Positions 1 through 8,268 of a stretch of 64,000 nucleotides of DNA are shown piece by piece. The translations under genes were made by a program, and so were the position numbers. Origin of the DNA: Saprospiraceae bacterium (GTDB taxonomy: Bacteria > Bacteroidota > Bacteroidia > Chitinophagales > Saprospiraceae); contig JADKDE010000001.1 in assembly GCA_016718505.1 (NCBI GenBank), positions 372,001 through 436,000 of the forward strand. Direction: 5' to 3'. Within the stretch, counting starts at the first letter, position 1, and each line of letters begins with the position of its first letter. Under the pieces are notes generated by a model that did no database searches, was not told the DNA's origin, and saw only the letters and a list, made by a program, of their open reading frames with translations.

Positions 1-1
1 T

Positions 2-424
2 ACAACCAAATTCAGAGTTAAAACCACAAAAGGTGATTTCATTATGGTTTTGTATAAACAAATGGCGCCAGGGACCGTAACAAATTTTATTGATTTGATC
101 CAAAAGCAATTTTATCGCAAGAAAACATTTCATAGAGTAGTATCTAATTTCGTAATCCAAGGAGGCTGTACAAGAGGTGATGGCTATGGTAGTCTTGACT
201 ATACCATCAGAAGCGAGATTTCTCCTATCCACTGGGATTCTGAGGGTCTTATTGGTATGGCTTCAGTAGGTAATCACACTGAGTGTCAGCAGTTTTTTAT
301 TACACATAGTGCCACACCTCATCTTGATGGTAATTATACCATTTTTGGTCGGGTAATTGACGGCATGAATGTTGTTAATTCGATACAAGAGGGAGATCAG
401 ATCGAAAGCATAGAGCCTGAATAA
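2..424 (+). CDS. Peptidylprolyl isomerase, cyclophilin type (5' end outside window)
   Basis: This enzyme catalyses cis-trans isomerisation of prolyl peptide bonds during protein folding. The reading frame is open from base 2, so the N-terminus lies upstream; the ATG at 44 is internal. About 140 residues are visible. They include the active-site stretch FHRVVSNFVIQGG and the C-terminal cyclophilin block with QQFFITHSATPHLDG and YTIFGRV. The catalytic Arg is present in FHRVV. A trailing acidic tail ends the protein. Whether it is cytosolic or exported cannot be told because the N-terminus is missing. An insertion element begins 25 bases after its stop codon. Confidence 0.9.
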   Translation, partial: TTKFRVKTTKGDFIMVLYKQMAPGTVTNFIDLIQKQFYRKKTFHRVVSNFVIQGGCTRGDGYGSLDYTIRSEISPIHWDSEGLIGMASVGNHTECQQFFITHSATPHLDGNYTIFGRVIDGMNVVNSIQEGDQIESIEPE

Positions 425-448
425 ATAAAAATTTTAAACGGTATATTT

Positions 449-476
449 GGTATAATGGACAAAAAGTAGGCTATTT
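449..476 (+). repeat. IS left terminal inverted repeat (outer copy)
   Basis: Outermost left end of the element. Bases 453-472 read TAATGGACAAAAAGTAGGCT and pair with the right end. The direct repeat GTATATTT (441-448) abuts it, which marks this copy as the boundary that was used in the insertion. Confidence 0.85.
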
Positions 477-493
477 TGATAGATGATAGTTTG

Positions 494-517
494 TAATGGA
501 CAAAAAGTAGGCTATTT
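494..517 (+). repeat. Second, internal copy of the IS left inverted repeat
   Basis: Bases 494-517 repeat 453-476 exactly, 41 bases further in. The copy could come from a tandem duplication of the IS end, or from an older copy into which the end was reset. It has no target duplication of its own. Confidence 0.85.
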
Positions 518-700
518 ATTTTCTCTTATTTGTCAATATTGTTGCAATTTCAGATACTTTTGCTATTGTCTAAATAAACGGAAGTAGGCTCTGCTGGGGA
601 GCAACCTGCCGGGATAAAATAGATGTTCGAAGAAAAAGTCTTGTTGATGGGTTAAGGTGTCATTTCTTGGCCATTGATATTTTTAGAGAACTTTATGCCT

Positions 701-1599
701 TCAAAACCCATCAATAAACTTCTTCTTTCGCGTTAGTGAAAGGCCATTATGATTTCTCAACTTGTTTTTCAGGTCTGCAAAATGACCATCTATGGCATTG
801 GTTGTATTTGGTTTTTTAGCTCAAAGTTATCATACCAAGTAAATAGCCAGGGCAGATTCGTCTTTATACTTCTATAGGCTGATCTTAGTTTTTATGTGTA
901 TAGAAGGATTTATGTGTTGTTTCATTGATTGTTCGTTCTTTTAAAAACTGCTCCCATTTATCATACCACAGATTCAAAGCTCCTACAAACGACTCCTTGT
1001 CCGTTTGTTTCATTAGGTTTAGCACGTCCATTAGTTCCATCCCGCTTGCAATTTAGGCCTTTTGGTTAAGTATCTACGTATAATTGCTGACTGATGAAAT
1101 TGGCACATTTGCACAGGATATCTTTGAAAGCTTGAATGAGCCCTTTCCTGCCATCGCAAACGATTCCAAGTATCTTGTACCCCTTTGACTTCAATTCTTC
1201 TATACCTTGAACATAGAGTTGGTTTGTTTCTGTCTTTACATAATATTTGAGAAGATTTTCCTTTTGTTATGGCATCTTTAAATAACATGACTCCTAAGCT
1301 TTTTCCCCAATATGTAGTATCCATTAGAACAATAACTTCGCGAACTTCCTTTTAACTTCAATTATCCTATAACCATCCAGTTTTCTTTGAATAGTCTTAA
1401 TGGAGCATTTATATTTGGACGCTAATTGACTGTAAGTTTGTTTTCCAATAGAATATTCTTCCCACAAATTTGAACTATTAATCCGATCTCCTCCTATAAA
1501 CTGACGATTACAATTATAGCATTTATAAAGTTGAACACCACTTTTTATACCATTTTCTTTGTAAATCTGCTCCCCAATAAAAGCACTTTTTTTATTCAT
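701..1599 (-). pseudogene. IS256-like (variant zinc-binding type) transposase, frameshifted
   Basis: Former DDE transposase of the insertion element. The first 91 codons (1324-1599) carry a zinc-ribbon-like CYNCNRQF and a helix-turn-helix region with SIGKQTYSQLASKYKCSIKT. The frame then shifts near 1330 and resumes with VIVLMDTTYWGKSLGVMLF, which holds a catalytic Asp. A second shift follows near 1260, with CDGRKGL carrying another Asp. More shifts follow before the C-terminal block NTTNAIDGHFADLKNKL and LSLTRKKKFIDGF, ending at a TGA at 701. At least four frame changes are needed to read it through, so the product is not functional. Family assignment is from motif recognition. Confidence 0.8.
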
Positions 1600-1650
1600 G
1601 ACCTTTGATTTGCCGCAAAGCTAGTGTTTATACAGGTTTTAGCCTTTTTT

Positions 1651-1674
1651 AGCCTACTTTTTGTCCATTAAGCC
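1651..1674 (-). repeat. IS right terminal inverted repeat
   Basis: The reverse complement of this stretch matches the left end at 449-472 with two mismatches at positions 3 and 4. It is followed directly by the second copy of the GTATATTT target repeat at 1675-1682. Confidence 0.85.
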
Positions 1675-1684
1675 GTATATTTTT

Positions 1685-2107
1685 TTAGAGTAGAATCAAA
1701 TCCGCAATATCTTTTGGCCATTTCCCAAGAGATATTTTGGTCGTAGAGAGCTTTTTTCTGGAATATCTCCAACTTAGGCTTTGACAAAAAAGGGATTCTT
1801 TCCATATCAATACCATCCACTCTTTACCTTTATGAAATAGTTTGACTTCAAGCTTACAACGTACTAGCCCAAATAATTTCTTCAAAAGGATGAAACGAAA
1901 ATCGTTTGGATTTTGCTCAAAAGAATAATTACTGTGACTCCTGCCAAGTGTGATTGATGCTTTTTTATTTGAATTTTTTTCGTGGAAATGCAGGGACTTT
2001 AATCCAACTTCGCTGGAGTTTTCAGTAGAAGAATATACTAGAACCCATTCTCCCTCCAATAGGCCGAATTGAAGGGTATTTTTACTTTTGGTTAATAAAT
2101 TGGACAA
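1685..2107 (-). CDS. Hypothetical protein (140 aa)
   Basis: No family recognised. The product has no signal peptide or membrane segment and is rich in Lys, Ser and Trp, with repeated beta-strand-like hydrophobic stretches such as FGLLEGEWVLVYSS. The start is a TTG at 2105-2107, and no internal Met lies near the N-terminus. A TATCTTTT element just upstream on the minus strand resembles a Bacteroidota -7 box. Its stop codon lies 3 bases from the IS target duplication, so the insertion left the frame intact. It could be a real small gene or a spurious frame. Confidence 0.4.
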   Translation of the reverse strand: MSNLLTKSKNTLQFGLLEGEWVLVYSSTENSSEVGLKSLHFHEKNSNKKASITLGRSHSNYSFEQNPNDFRFILLKKLFGLVRCKLEVKLFHKGKEWMVLIWKESLFCQSLSWRYSRKKLSTTKISLGKWPKDIADLILL

Positions 2108-2230
2108 ACAAAAGATAATTTAAGAGACGCAAAGTTATAAAAATGACGGGTAAAGTTTTAGTTCGTGAGGTTTTATATTTTTTATAGAACTTAAGAGTCA
2201 AACTTATTTGATTCAAAAAGGAAAAATTTG

Positions 2231-2944
2231 CTATGCCCAATGATCAGCAATGGCGATGGCACCGCAGCTTATTTTTACATTTTTATGATTATCCAAAATA
2301 GTATTAGCTGCTGCATCAAAAGTTGCCCCACTAGTCACCACGTCGTCAAGTAGCAATAAGTGTTTGTTTTCTAAGCTTTTAGATGATTTCACAGAAAAAA
2401 TTTCTAGAACATTTTGCATTCTTTGAGCTGTATTTTTATTGGTCTGGGTACTGGTGTGTATATCTCTAAATATAATATCATTATTGACAGGAATGTTGGT
2501 TATTTCAGAAATACCTTTAGCGAATTCATCAGATTGATTATACCCGCGCCACTTTTGCCTTTCCTTATGCAAAGGAATTGGTACCAAATAATCGATGCCC
2601 GTTAAATGATTATTCCAAAGATCTCCTGCTAATTTTCCTAATGTTTTGGCGATGTCTGGTCTATCTTTATATTTCAATTTATGCACCATTTTTTGAACTC
2701 GGCTGGCCTTTACGTACCAAAACAATGCCATACAACCTTCAAAATCAATCCTGTTCATCAATCGAGTGGCGAAATCATTGGATTTAATATTTTCTTCAAA
2801 ACCTGTAAATGGCAATGAAAATTGACAACTTGGGCAAAATACTAAATCTCTATCCAATACCTTTGCACAAGAAATACACGTATTCGGATAGAATAATTGA
2901 AATAAATCCCGTCCGATATCTAGCAATAATTTTGAAATAGGCAT
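2231..2944 (-). CDS. comF: ComF family protein (phosphoribosyltransferase fold)
   Basis: 237 aa, in the range for ComF-type proteins, which are linked to DNA uptake and handling of internalised single strands. The N-terminus has a four-cysteine zinc ribbon (C23, C26, C37, C40, in CISC and CPSC). A conserved VPIPLHKERQKWRGYNQS block starts at residue 121. The PRPP-binding loop LLLLDDVVTSGAT lies at 196-208 with both acidic residues. It is divergent from rnhB with a short gap. The role in competence is family knowledge; the substrate is not known. Confidence 0.88.
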   Translation of the reverse strand: MPISKLLLDIGRDLFQLFYPNTCISCAKVLDRDLVFCPSCQFSLPFTGFEENIKSNDFATRLMNRIDFEGCMALFWYVKASRVQKMVHKLKYKDRPDIAKTLGKLAGDLWNNHLTGIDYLVPIPLHKERQKWRGYNQSDEFAKGISEITNIPVNNDIIFRDIHTSTQTNKNTAQRMQNVLEIFSVKSSKSLENKHLLLLDDVVTSGATFDAAANTILDNHKNVKISCGAIAIADHWA

Positions 2945-2980
2945 ACTTTAAGATATTTAGAGTAAAAATAATTAAATAGC

Positions 2981-3586
2981 ATGTTATCACCTAATTTTTC
3001 AAACGATTATAATCAAGTTGAAGCTGGATGTGACGAGGCTGGTAGAGGATGTCTTGCTGGGCCAGTTTATGCCAGTGCTGTTATTTTATCAAATGGCTTT
3101 TTTCATTCTAATTTGAACGATTCAAAAAAAGTAAATGCTAAAACTAGATTTGAATTGAGAAATTTTATTGAACAGAACGTTGATTCTTGGGCAGTTGCTT
3201 GGTGTACTCCTGAAGAAATAGACCAAATGAATATACTCAAATCTTCTTTTATAGCCATGCACAGAGCGTTGGATGGCCTGGAGAATAAACCCACCCTTAT
3301 CCTCGTAGATGGCAATCGATTTATACCCTATTCCAACACAGATCATGTGTGTATCATCAAGGGCGATGGTCTCTATTCCAGTATCGCTGCTGCTTCCATT
3401 TTGGCGAAAACTCATCGAGACCAATACATGTGTAAAATGCACGAGCACTATCCAGAATACGATTGGATCAATAATAAGGGATATCCAACAAAAAAACATA
3501 TTGAGGCCATCAAAAAACTTGGATTAACGCCTTTGCACCGCCGTACCTTTTGTTCTAAGTTCTTAATTCCTGGATTAGAATTCTGA
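2981..3586 (+). CDS. rnhB: Ribonuclease HII
   Basis: Cleaves the RNA strand of RNA-DNA hybrids and removes misincorporated ribonucleotides. The 201-aa product has the signature AGCDEAGRGCLAGPVYASAV with the acidic pair D18 and E19, the third acidic residue in LILVDGNRF (D110), and the GDGLYSSIAAASILAKTHRD block with the fourth (D147). The length is normal for a single-domain enzyme. It is transcribed away from comF. All catalytic residues expected for the family are visible. Confidence 0.95.
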   Translation: MLSPNFSNDYNQVEAGCDEAGRGCLAGPVYASAVILSNGFFHSNLNDSKKVNAKTRFELRNFIEQNVDSWAVAWCTPEEIDQMNILKSSFIAMHRALDGLENKPTLILVDGNRFIPYSNTDHVCIIKGDGLYSSIAAASILAKTHRDQYMCKMHEHYPEYDWINNKGYPTKKHIEAIKKLGLTPLHRRTFCSKFLIPGLEF

Positions 3587-3627
3587 TAAAAAAGATGCCT
3601 CTCCTTCATAAAATTTAATGTTTGCCT

Positions 3628-3635
3628 TATCTTTG
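3628..3635 (+). promoter_or_regulatory. Bacteroidota -7 promoter element for the aldehyde dehydrogenase gene
   Basis: TATCTTTG matches the TAnnTTTG consensus. It lies between the upstream ATG at 3618 and the one at 3654, so a transcript starting here can only use 3654. No clear TTG was found at -33. Confidence 0.5.
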
Positions 3636-3653
3636 ACAAAACTTAATAAAAAA

Positions 3654-5180
3654 ATGGATTTAAATTTTTTGAAAACCTTGGGTTTGTCTGAAACCAACTG
3701 CGGTACCACTTCTGGCAAAAAATCTTATGCTTCGGATAACTGGCTTGAATCTTATTCGCCCGTAGATGGACAACTGATAGGAAAAGTAAGCGTGACAAGT
3801 AAAGAATCATATGATCAAATTAGCGCTACAGCCGCTCATGCTTATAGTTCATGGAGGCTAGTTCCAGCACCCAAAAGAGGTGAAATCGTACGACAATTTG
3901 GTGAAAAATTAAGAAAATATAAAGAGCCGCTAGGAAAATTGGTATCCTATGAGATGGGTAAAAGCCTTCAAGAAGGTTATGGTGAAGTCCAAGAAATGAT
4001 CGATATCTGTGATTTTGCGGTTGGACTCTCCAGGCAACTTTACGGTCTAACCATGCATTCAGAGCGTTCAGGACATAGAATGTACGAGCAGTGGCATCCA
4101 CTTGGGGTTGTTGGGATTATATCTGCATTTAATTTTCCAGTAGCTGTTTGGGCGTGGAATAGTGCATTGTCATGGGTCTGTGGCAACGTGTGTATTTGGA
4201 AGCCTTCCGAAAAAACGCCTTTATGTGGTATTGCGTGTCAAAACATTTGGAACGAGGTTGCGCAAGAAAATAATTTGGAAGAAGGAATCTGCTCTCTTAT
4301 AAATGGAGATTATACCGTTGGTGAATATTTGACCACAGATACCAAAATACCGCTTATTTCAGCGACCGGAAGCTCTAGAATGGGTAAAATAGTAGGCTCA
4401 ACGGTGGCTTCTAGGTTTGGGCGTTCTCTCCTAGAGTTGGGAGGAAACAACGCCATCATCATAACTGAATCAGCCGATTTGGACGCCGTCCTTATTGGAG
4501 CGGTTTTCGGGGCAGTAGGAACCTGTGGCCAGCGCTGCACCAGTACAAGGCGACTGATTATACACGAATCAATTTTTAATCAAGTAAAAGAAAAACTTAC
4601 CAAAGCATATAAGCAACTAAAAATAGGAAACCCATTAGATCCATCCAATCATGTTGGGCCACTTATCGATAAGACAGCGGTTGAATTGTATCAAAAATCT
4701 ATCAAACAAGCTATAGAACAAGGAGGAACCGTGGTGGTACCAGGAGAGGTTTTAGCAGGAGATGCATATGGCTCAGGGTGTTATGTTACCCCTTGTATTA
4801 TCGAGGCTCAGAACCATTTTCCTATTGTTCAACATGAGACCTTTGCACCCATCCTATATATAATGAAATATGCTGATCTTCATTCGGCTATTAAAATGCA
4901 AAATGATGTACCCCAAGGACTTTCCTCCGCCATCATGACCAACAATTTGCGCGAAGCAGAGGCGTTTTTGTCAGTGGAGGGGTCGGATTGTGGAATAGCG
5001 AATGTAAATATAGGAACTAGTGGAGCAGAAATCGGAGGTGCATTCGGAGGCGAAAAGGAAACAGGCGGTGGACGAGAAAGTGGTTCAGATGCATGGAAAG
5101 CTTATATGAGGAGACAAACCAATACGATTAATTACAGCAAATCTGTTCCGTTGGCACAGGGGATTCAATTTGATTTATAA
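3654..5180 (+). CDS. amaB: Aldehyde dehydrogenase, ALDH7/antiquitin type (probable L-piperidine-6-carboxylate dehydrogenase)
   Basis: NAD-dependent oxidation of alpha-aminoadipate semialdehyde/piperideine-6-carboxylate in lysine degradation is the usual role of this subfamily. 508 aa counted from the ATG at 3654. That start is preferred over the in-frame ATG at 3618 because the promoter element lies between them. It shows IISAFNFPVAVWAWN (N160), the catalytic Glu in LLELGGNN (E261) and the catalytic Cys in CGQRCTSTRR (C295). The segment MGKSLQEGYGEVQEMIDICD is typical of antiquitin relatives. Substrate is inferred from subfamily, and glutaryl-CoA dehydrogenase elsewhere in the window fits lysine breakdown. 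Confidence 0.85.
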   Translation: MDLNFLKTLGLSETNCGTTSGKKSYASDNWLESYSPVDGQLIGKVSVTSKESYDQISATAAHAYSSWRLVPAPKRGEIVRQFGEKLRKYKEPLGKLVSYEMGKSLQEGYGEVQEMIDICDFAVGLSRQLYGLTMHSERSGHRMYEQWHPLGVVGIISAFNFPVAVWAWNSALSWVCGNVCIWKPSEKTPLCGIACQNIWNEVAQENNLEEGICSLINGDYTVGEYLTTDTKIPLISATGSSRMGKIVGSTVASRFGRSLLELGGNNAIIITESADLDAVLIGAVFGAVGTCGQRCTSTRRLIIHESIFNQVKEKLTKAYKQLKIGNPLDPSNHVGPLIDKTAVELYQKSIKQAIEQGGTVVVPGEVLAGDAYGSGCYVTPCIIEAQNHFPIVQHETFAPILYIMKYADLHSAIKMQNDVPQGLSSAIMTNNLREAEAFLSVEGSDCGIANVNIGTSGAEIGGAFGGEKETGGGRESGSDAWKAYMRRQTNTINYSKSVPLAQGIQFDL

Positions 5181-5197
5181 AATTCAATTGCACCTTT

Positions 5198-5773
5198 ATG
5201 AAAAATATTTCATTTCTTTGGTTGTTCATGACAATGTGTACCATCGTGTATGGACAAAAATTTGGTGGGGCGCAATTATCATATGGTTTTGCCACTACCA
5301 CATTTGGATTTGAAAAAAATCTAAAGGAAAAACATTTTGGAACTGTAATATCTGTTGAAGGACGCCTAGCCAGTAAATTTTATTATTTATCGCTTGGATT
5401 TACCTATCACAAACTGAGAGTAAGTCCTGAAATCATCGATAAAAATCTCAAGCCTTTCGAAAACAAAGAAGACATCCATGTGATAAAGGTACCTGTATCC
5501 ATTGGTTATATGCCATTTAATCGCAATTGGGGTCGATTTCGAATATACGCTGGTGTTGGAGTGAATATAGTTACAAATGTAGATGAAAATTCCATTCCTG
5601 TTGCTTTGTCTCAATTCGAAAACTCTACGATGTTCTATCATTTTGGCGCTGGATTTGACATCAAATTCATCTCGATTGATTATGTATTTGAAAATTCTTT
5701 TAGCAACTTCGTTAATAACGTTGAAAAATCTAAGTCCCAAACCCAAATGTTAAAGCTTGGTGTCTTTTTTTAA
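5198..5773 (+). CDS. Secreted small beta-barrel protein (outer membrane porin-like)
   Basis: 191 aa with an N-terminal signal peptide of about 20 residues (MKNISFLWLFMTMCTIVYGQ). It is followed by alternating hydrophobic strands with aromatic residues, and it ends in a terminal Phe (LKLGVFF), as expected of outer-membrane barrels assembled by BamA. It resembles the many small 8-strand OMPs of Bacteroidota. No ligand can be inferred. It starts 17 bases after the dehydrogenase gene and ends 12 bases before mqnC, so it may be co-transcribed with both. Confidence 0.65.
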   Translation: MKNISFLWLFMTMCTIVYGQKFGGAQLSYGFATTTFGFEKNLKEKHFGTVISVEGRLASKFYYLSLGFTYHKLRVSPEIIDKNLKPFENKEDIHVIKVPVSIGYMPFNRNWGRFRIYAGVGVNIVTNVDENSIPVALSQFENSTMFYHFGAGFDIKFISIDYVFENSFSNFVNNVEKSKSQTQMLKLGVFF

Positions 5774-5785
5774 TTTTATAAATTT

Positions 5786-6916
5786 ATGAACCCATCAATG
5801 GTAGATTATTTATTGTCTAAAGCATTAAAAATGCAATGGCTTACTGTTGATGAGGGTTTGTATTTATTCGAGCATGCCCCCATTTCTGCCTTGATGAGTG
5901 CGGCGCATGAAATGAGGATGAAACTTGTCCCGAATAACGAGCTAACTTGGATTATAGATAGAAATAGCAATACCACAAATGTGTGCGTTGCAAATTGCAA
6001 GTTCTGTAATTTTTATAGGATTCCTGGTCATGCAGAAGCTTATATCACTACCATTGAAGAATATAAACAGAAGATAGAAGAGATGTTTTCATTAGGCGGT
6101 GAGCAACTCCTTCTTCAAGGGGGACACCACCCTGATTTAGGCCTTTCTTTCTATACCGATCTTTTTTCGACATTAAAAAAACTTTACCCTAATTTAAAGC
6201 TTCATGCTTTGGGTCCTCCTGAGATAGCTCATATTACCAAATTAGAAAAATCATCCCATTTGGAAGTTTTGACCGCATTAAAAGAAGCGGGTTTAGATTC
6301 ATTGCCTGGAGCTGGTGCTGAAATATTGAGCGATCGGGTAAGGCGTTTGGTTTCTAAGGGTAAGTGTGGCTCTGAAGAGTGGTTAGAAATCATGAGGACG
6401 GCTCACACCATTGACCTTACCACTAGTGCCACTATGATGTTTGGACATGTGGAAACTCTTCTTGAAAGAATGCAACATCTAGCTTTAATTAGACAAGTTC
6501 AATCTGAAAAACCCAAAGATGCAAAAGGTTTTTTAGCATTTATTCCTTGGCCTTTTCAGGACGAAGGCACCTTGTTGAAAAAAATAAAAAGAGCATCCAA
6601 TCAATGTACCGCGGATGAATATATCAGAATGTTGGCCATCAGCAGGCTTATGCTGCCTAATATCATAAATATTCAAGCCTCTTGGCTCACTGTTGGGAAA
6701 CCAACCGCTCAGTTATGTTTGTATGCTGGAGCTAATGATTTTGGAAGTATTATGATCGAAGAAAATGTGGTTTCAGTCGCAGGAGCTCCACACCGGTTCA
6801 ACTCCTCCACCATTCAAGAAGCTATACGCGAAGCTGGATTTGTACCCAAGCTAAGAGACCAACAATACCAATACAGGTCAATGCCTCCCCAGCTAAAAGA
6901 ACAGATAATGGCCTAA
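5786..6916 (+). CDS. mqnC: Cyclic dehypoxanthinyl futalosine synthase (radical SAM)
   Basis: Catalyses radical-SAM cyclisation of dehypoxanthine futalosine in the futalosine route to menaquinone. The 376-aa product has the CxxxCxxC cluster motif in CVANCKFCNFYRIPG (C67, C71, C74), followed by LLQGGHHPDLGLSFY and the C-terminal GFLAFIPWPFQDEGT segment. It is closer to MqnC than to the paralogue MqnE, judged by the FIPWPFQ stretch and the late ANDFGSIMIEENVVS block. No other mqn gene is in the window, so the pathway genes are dispersed. Its presence implies menaquinone made without the classical men route. Confidence 0.9.
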   Translation: MNPSMVDYLLSKALKMQWLTVDEGLYLFEHAPISALMSAAHEMRMKLVPNNELTWIIDRNSNTTNVCVANCKFCNFYRIPGHAEAYITTIEEYKQKIEEMFSLGGEQLLLQGGHHPDLGLSFYTDLFSTLKKLYPNLKLHALGPPEIAHITKLEKSSHLEVLTALKEAGLDSLPGAGAEILSDRVRRLVSKGKCGSEEWLEIMRTAHTIDLTTSATMMFGHVETLLERMQHLALIRQVQSEKPKDAKGFLAFIPWPFQDEGTLLKKIKRASNQCTADEYIRMLAISRLMLPNIINIQASWLTVGKPTAQLCLYAGANDFGSIMIEENVVSVAGAPHRFNSSTIQEAIREAGFVPKLRDQQYQYRSMPPQLKEQIMA

Positions 6917-6993
6917 GATTGTACTTTTTTTGAGAATTTTGGTTATATTCAACATTTAATAGCAAGTTTTATCGTTTATATTAGATTTTATTA

Positions 6994-8265
6994 GTGAATA
7001 TTATCATAATCAGCCCATATTTTTATCCATTGAATAATCCTCGTGCCCATCGATGGACTTCTTTGGCTGTTTATTGGGCAGATATGGGTCATAATGTAGT
7101 CGTTTTTACTTCTAATAATTCTAATGTTTCTACGCATGATATAAATCTACATCAGAATATTAGGATTGAATACTTGGGTCCTCACACGATCTTACCAATT
7201 GCCCAAAAAGCAAAAAGTGTCAGTTTTATTTACTTTCTTTCACCGATCATGGGCTTTTTTAAATCTATTTTACGCTTTTTCTGGAAGCGTTTTCATTGGC
7301 CAGATTCCTCTTTTCTATGGTATTTTTCGGCAAAAAATGCAATAAAAGAGCATATCTACAACAACCCTGTAGATAGAATGTACACTATATCCCTTCCTTA
7401 TACTTGCCATGTCATCGGTCTTTCACTCAAAAAGAAGTTCCCTAATCTGTGGTGGGGTGTCGATATTGGCGATCCATTTTATTTTTCCAAGCATTTTAAG
7501 ATAAATAATAGATGGCTTTATAATCGACTCAATAAGTATATCGAGGGAAAAATTGTACAGGCTGCTGACAAATTGTATGTAACGAACGATGTTTTAAAAA
7601 CTCAATATTTGTCAACTTTTTATTGCGAGCCTCAAAAAATTAACATTACTTTGCCGCTTTTGCACGATAAAAACTTCTTTTTTATTCCAAATAAACGCAA
7701 AAAGCAAGACCCAATAAAAATATTAATGGGTGGGCGGTTTTACAATATCGTAAGGCCATCTCTACCCGTTTTGGATTTTATACATCGATTTTTTGAAAAA
7801 TATCCAGATTCTATCGGAAAAATTATTTTCAATTTATATACCGAATTAGATGAAAGTACATTAACAAAAAAACTCATTCGAGATTTGAAACATTCTGTAA
7901 ACGTTTTTCCTATCATTTCTAAAACTTTAATGCAAGATCTTTACAATCAACACCATTTTATTTTACATGTATCCAATCTCTCTAAGAATCAAATCCCAAG
8001 CAAATTACCTGAAATTATAAGTACTGGTTTACCCATTATAAATTTTACTTTTACACCGAATGATCCTTTACCATCGTTTTTAAATAATGAGCACTTGATT
8101 GTGAAAATTCCTATTTTGGACAAAAACAGTGAAAACGATAATCTAGAATTAATGTATAATTTTATTAAATCAACATCCTCGCTTAACACGCCAAATGCAG
8201 TGGTCGAAAATAGTTTGAAGCCCTATAAAATAGAATTCATTAGTGAACAATATCTTGCTTCTTAA
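6994..8265 (+). CDS. Glycosyltransferase (GT4-like, GT-B fold)
   Basis: 423 aa, read from a GTG at 6994; the next residues (NIIIISPYFYPLNNPRAHRW) are a typical GT-B beta strand and loop, so GTG is the likely start. The N-terminal half holds the acceptor-side domain. A second Rossmann half begins near residue 245 (IKILMGGRF), followed by SKLPEIISTGLPIINF, which resembles the donor-binding region. It most likely transfers a sugar to a lipid- or cell-surface glycan in the cytoplasm. It lies 3 bases before the next glycosyltransferase, and manC follows convergently. Sugar specificity is unknown. Confidence 0.75.
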   Translation: MNIIIISPYFYPLNNPRAHRWTSLAVYWADMGHNVVVFTSNNSNVSTHDINLHQNIRIEYLGPHTILPIAQKAKSVSFIYFLSPIMGFFKSILRFFWKRFHWPDSSFLWYFSAKNAIKEHIYNNPVDRMYTISLPYTCHVIGLSLKKKFPNLWWGVDIGDPFYFSKHFKINNRWLYNRLNKYIEGKIVQAADKLYVTNDVLKTQYLSTFYCEPQKINITLPLLHDKNFFFIPNKRKKQDPIKILMGGRFYNIVRPSLPVLDFIHRFFEKYPDSIGKIIFNLYTELDESTLTKKLIRDLKHSVNVFPIISKTLMQDLYNQHHFILHVSNLSKNQIPSKLPEIISTGLPIINFTFTPNDPLPSFLNNEHLIVKIPILDKNSENDNLELMYNFIKSTSSLNTPNAVVENSLKPYKIEFISEQYLAS

Positions 8266-8268
8266 TCG

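Larger units (their letters stand above)
449..1674 (-). mobile_element. Degenerate IS256-like insertion sequence with 8-bp target duplications
   Basis: The element is about 1.2 kb and is bounded by imperfect terminal inverted repeats. The left end (449-472) and the right end (1651-1674, reverse complement) match at 22 of 24 bases and share TAATGGACAAAAAGTAGGCT. The 8-bp direct repeat GTATATTT flanks it exactly at 441-448 and 1675-1682. An 8-9 bp target duplication is known for the IS256 family, and the transposase remnant on the minus strand agrees. A second copy of the left inverted repeat lies inside at 494-514. The intact target duplication suggests insertion in place, and the transposase is broken by several frameshifts. 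Confidence 0.85.

Noticed and set aside
1031..1324. Open frame of 97 codons as its own gene
   Set aside because: It is a piece of the broken transposase: its start MDTTYWGK is the catalytic block, and the rest switches frame.
3618..3653. Upstream ATG as start of the aldehyde dehydrogenase
   Set aside because: The TATCTTTG promoter element lies between it and the next ATG at 3654.
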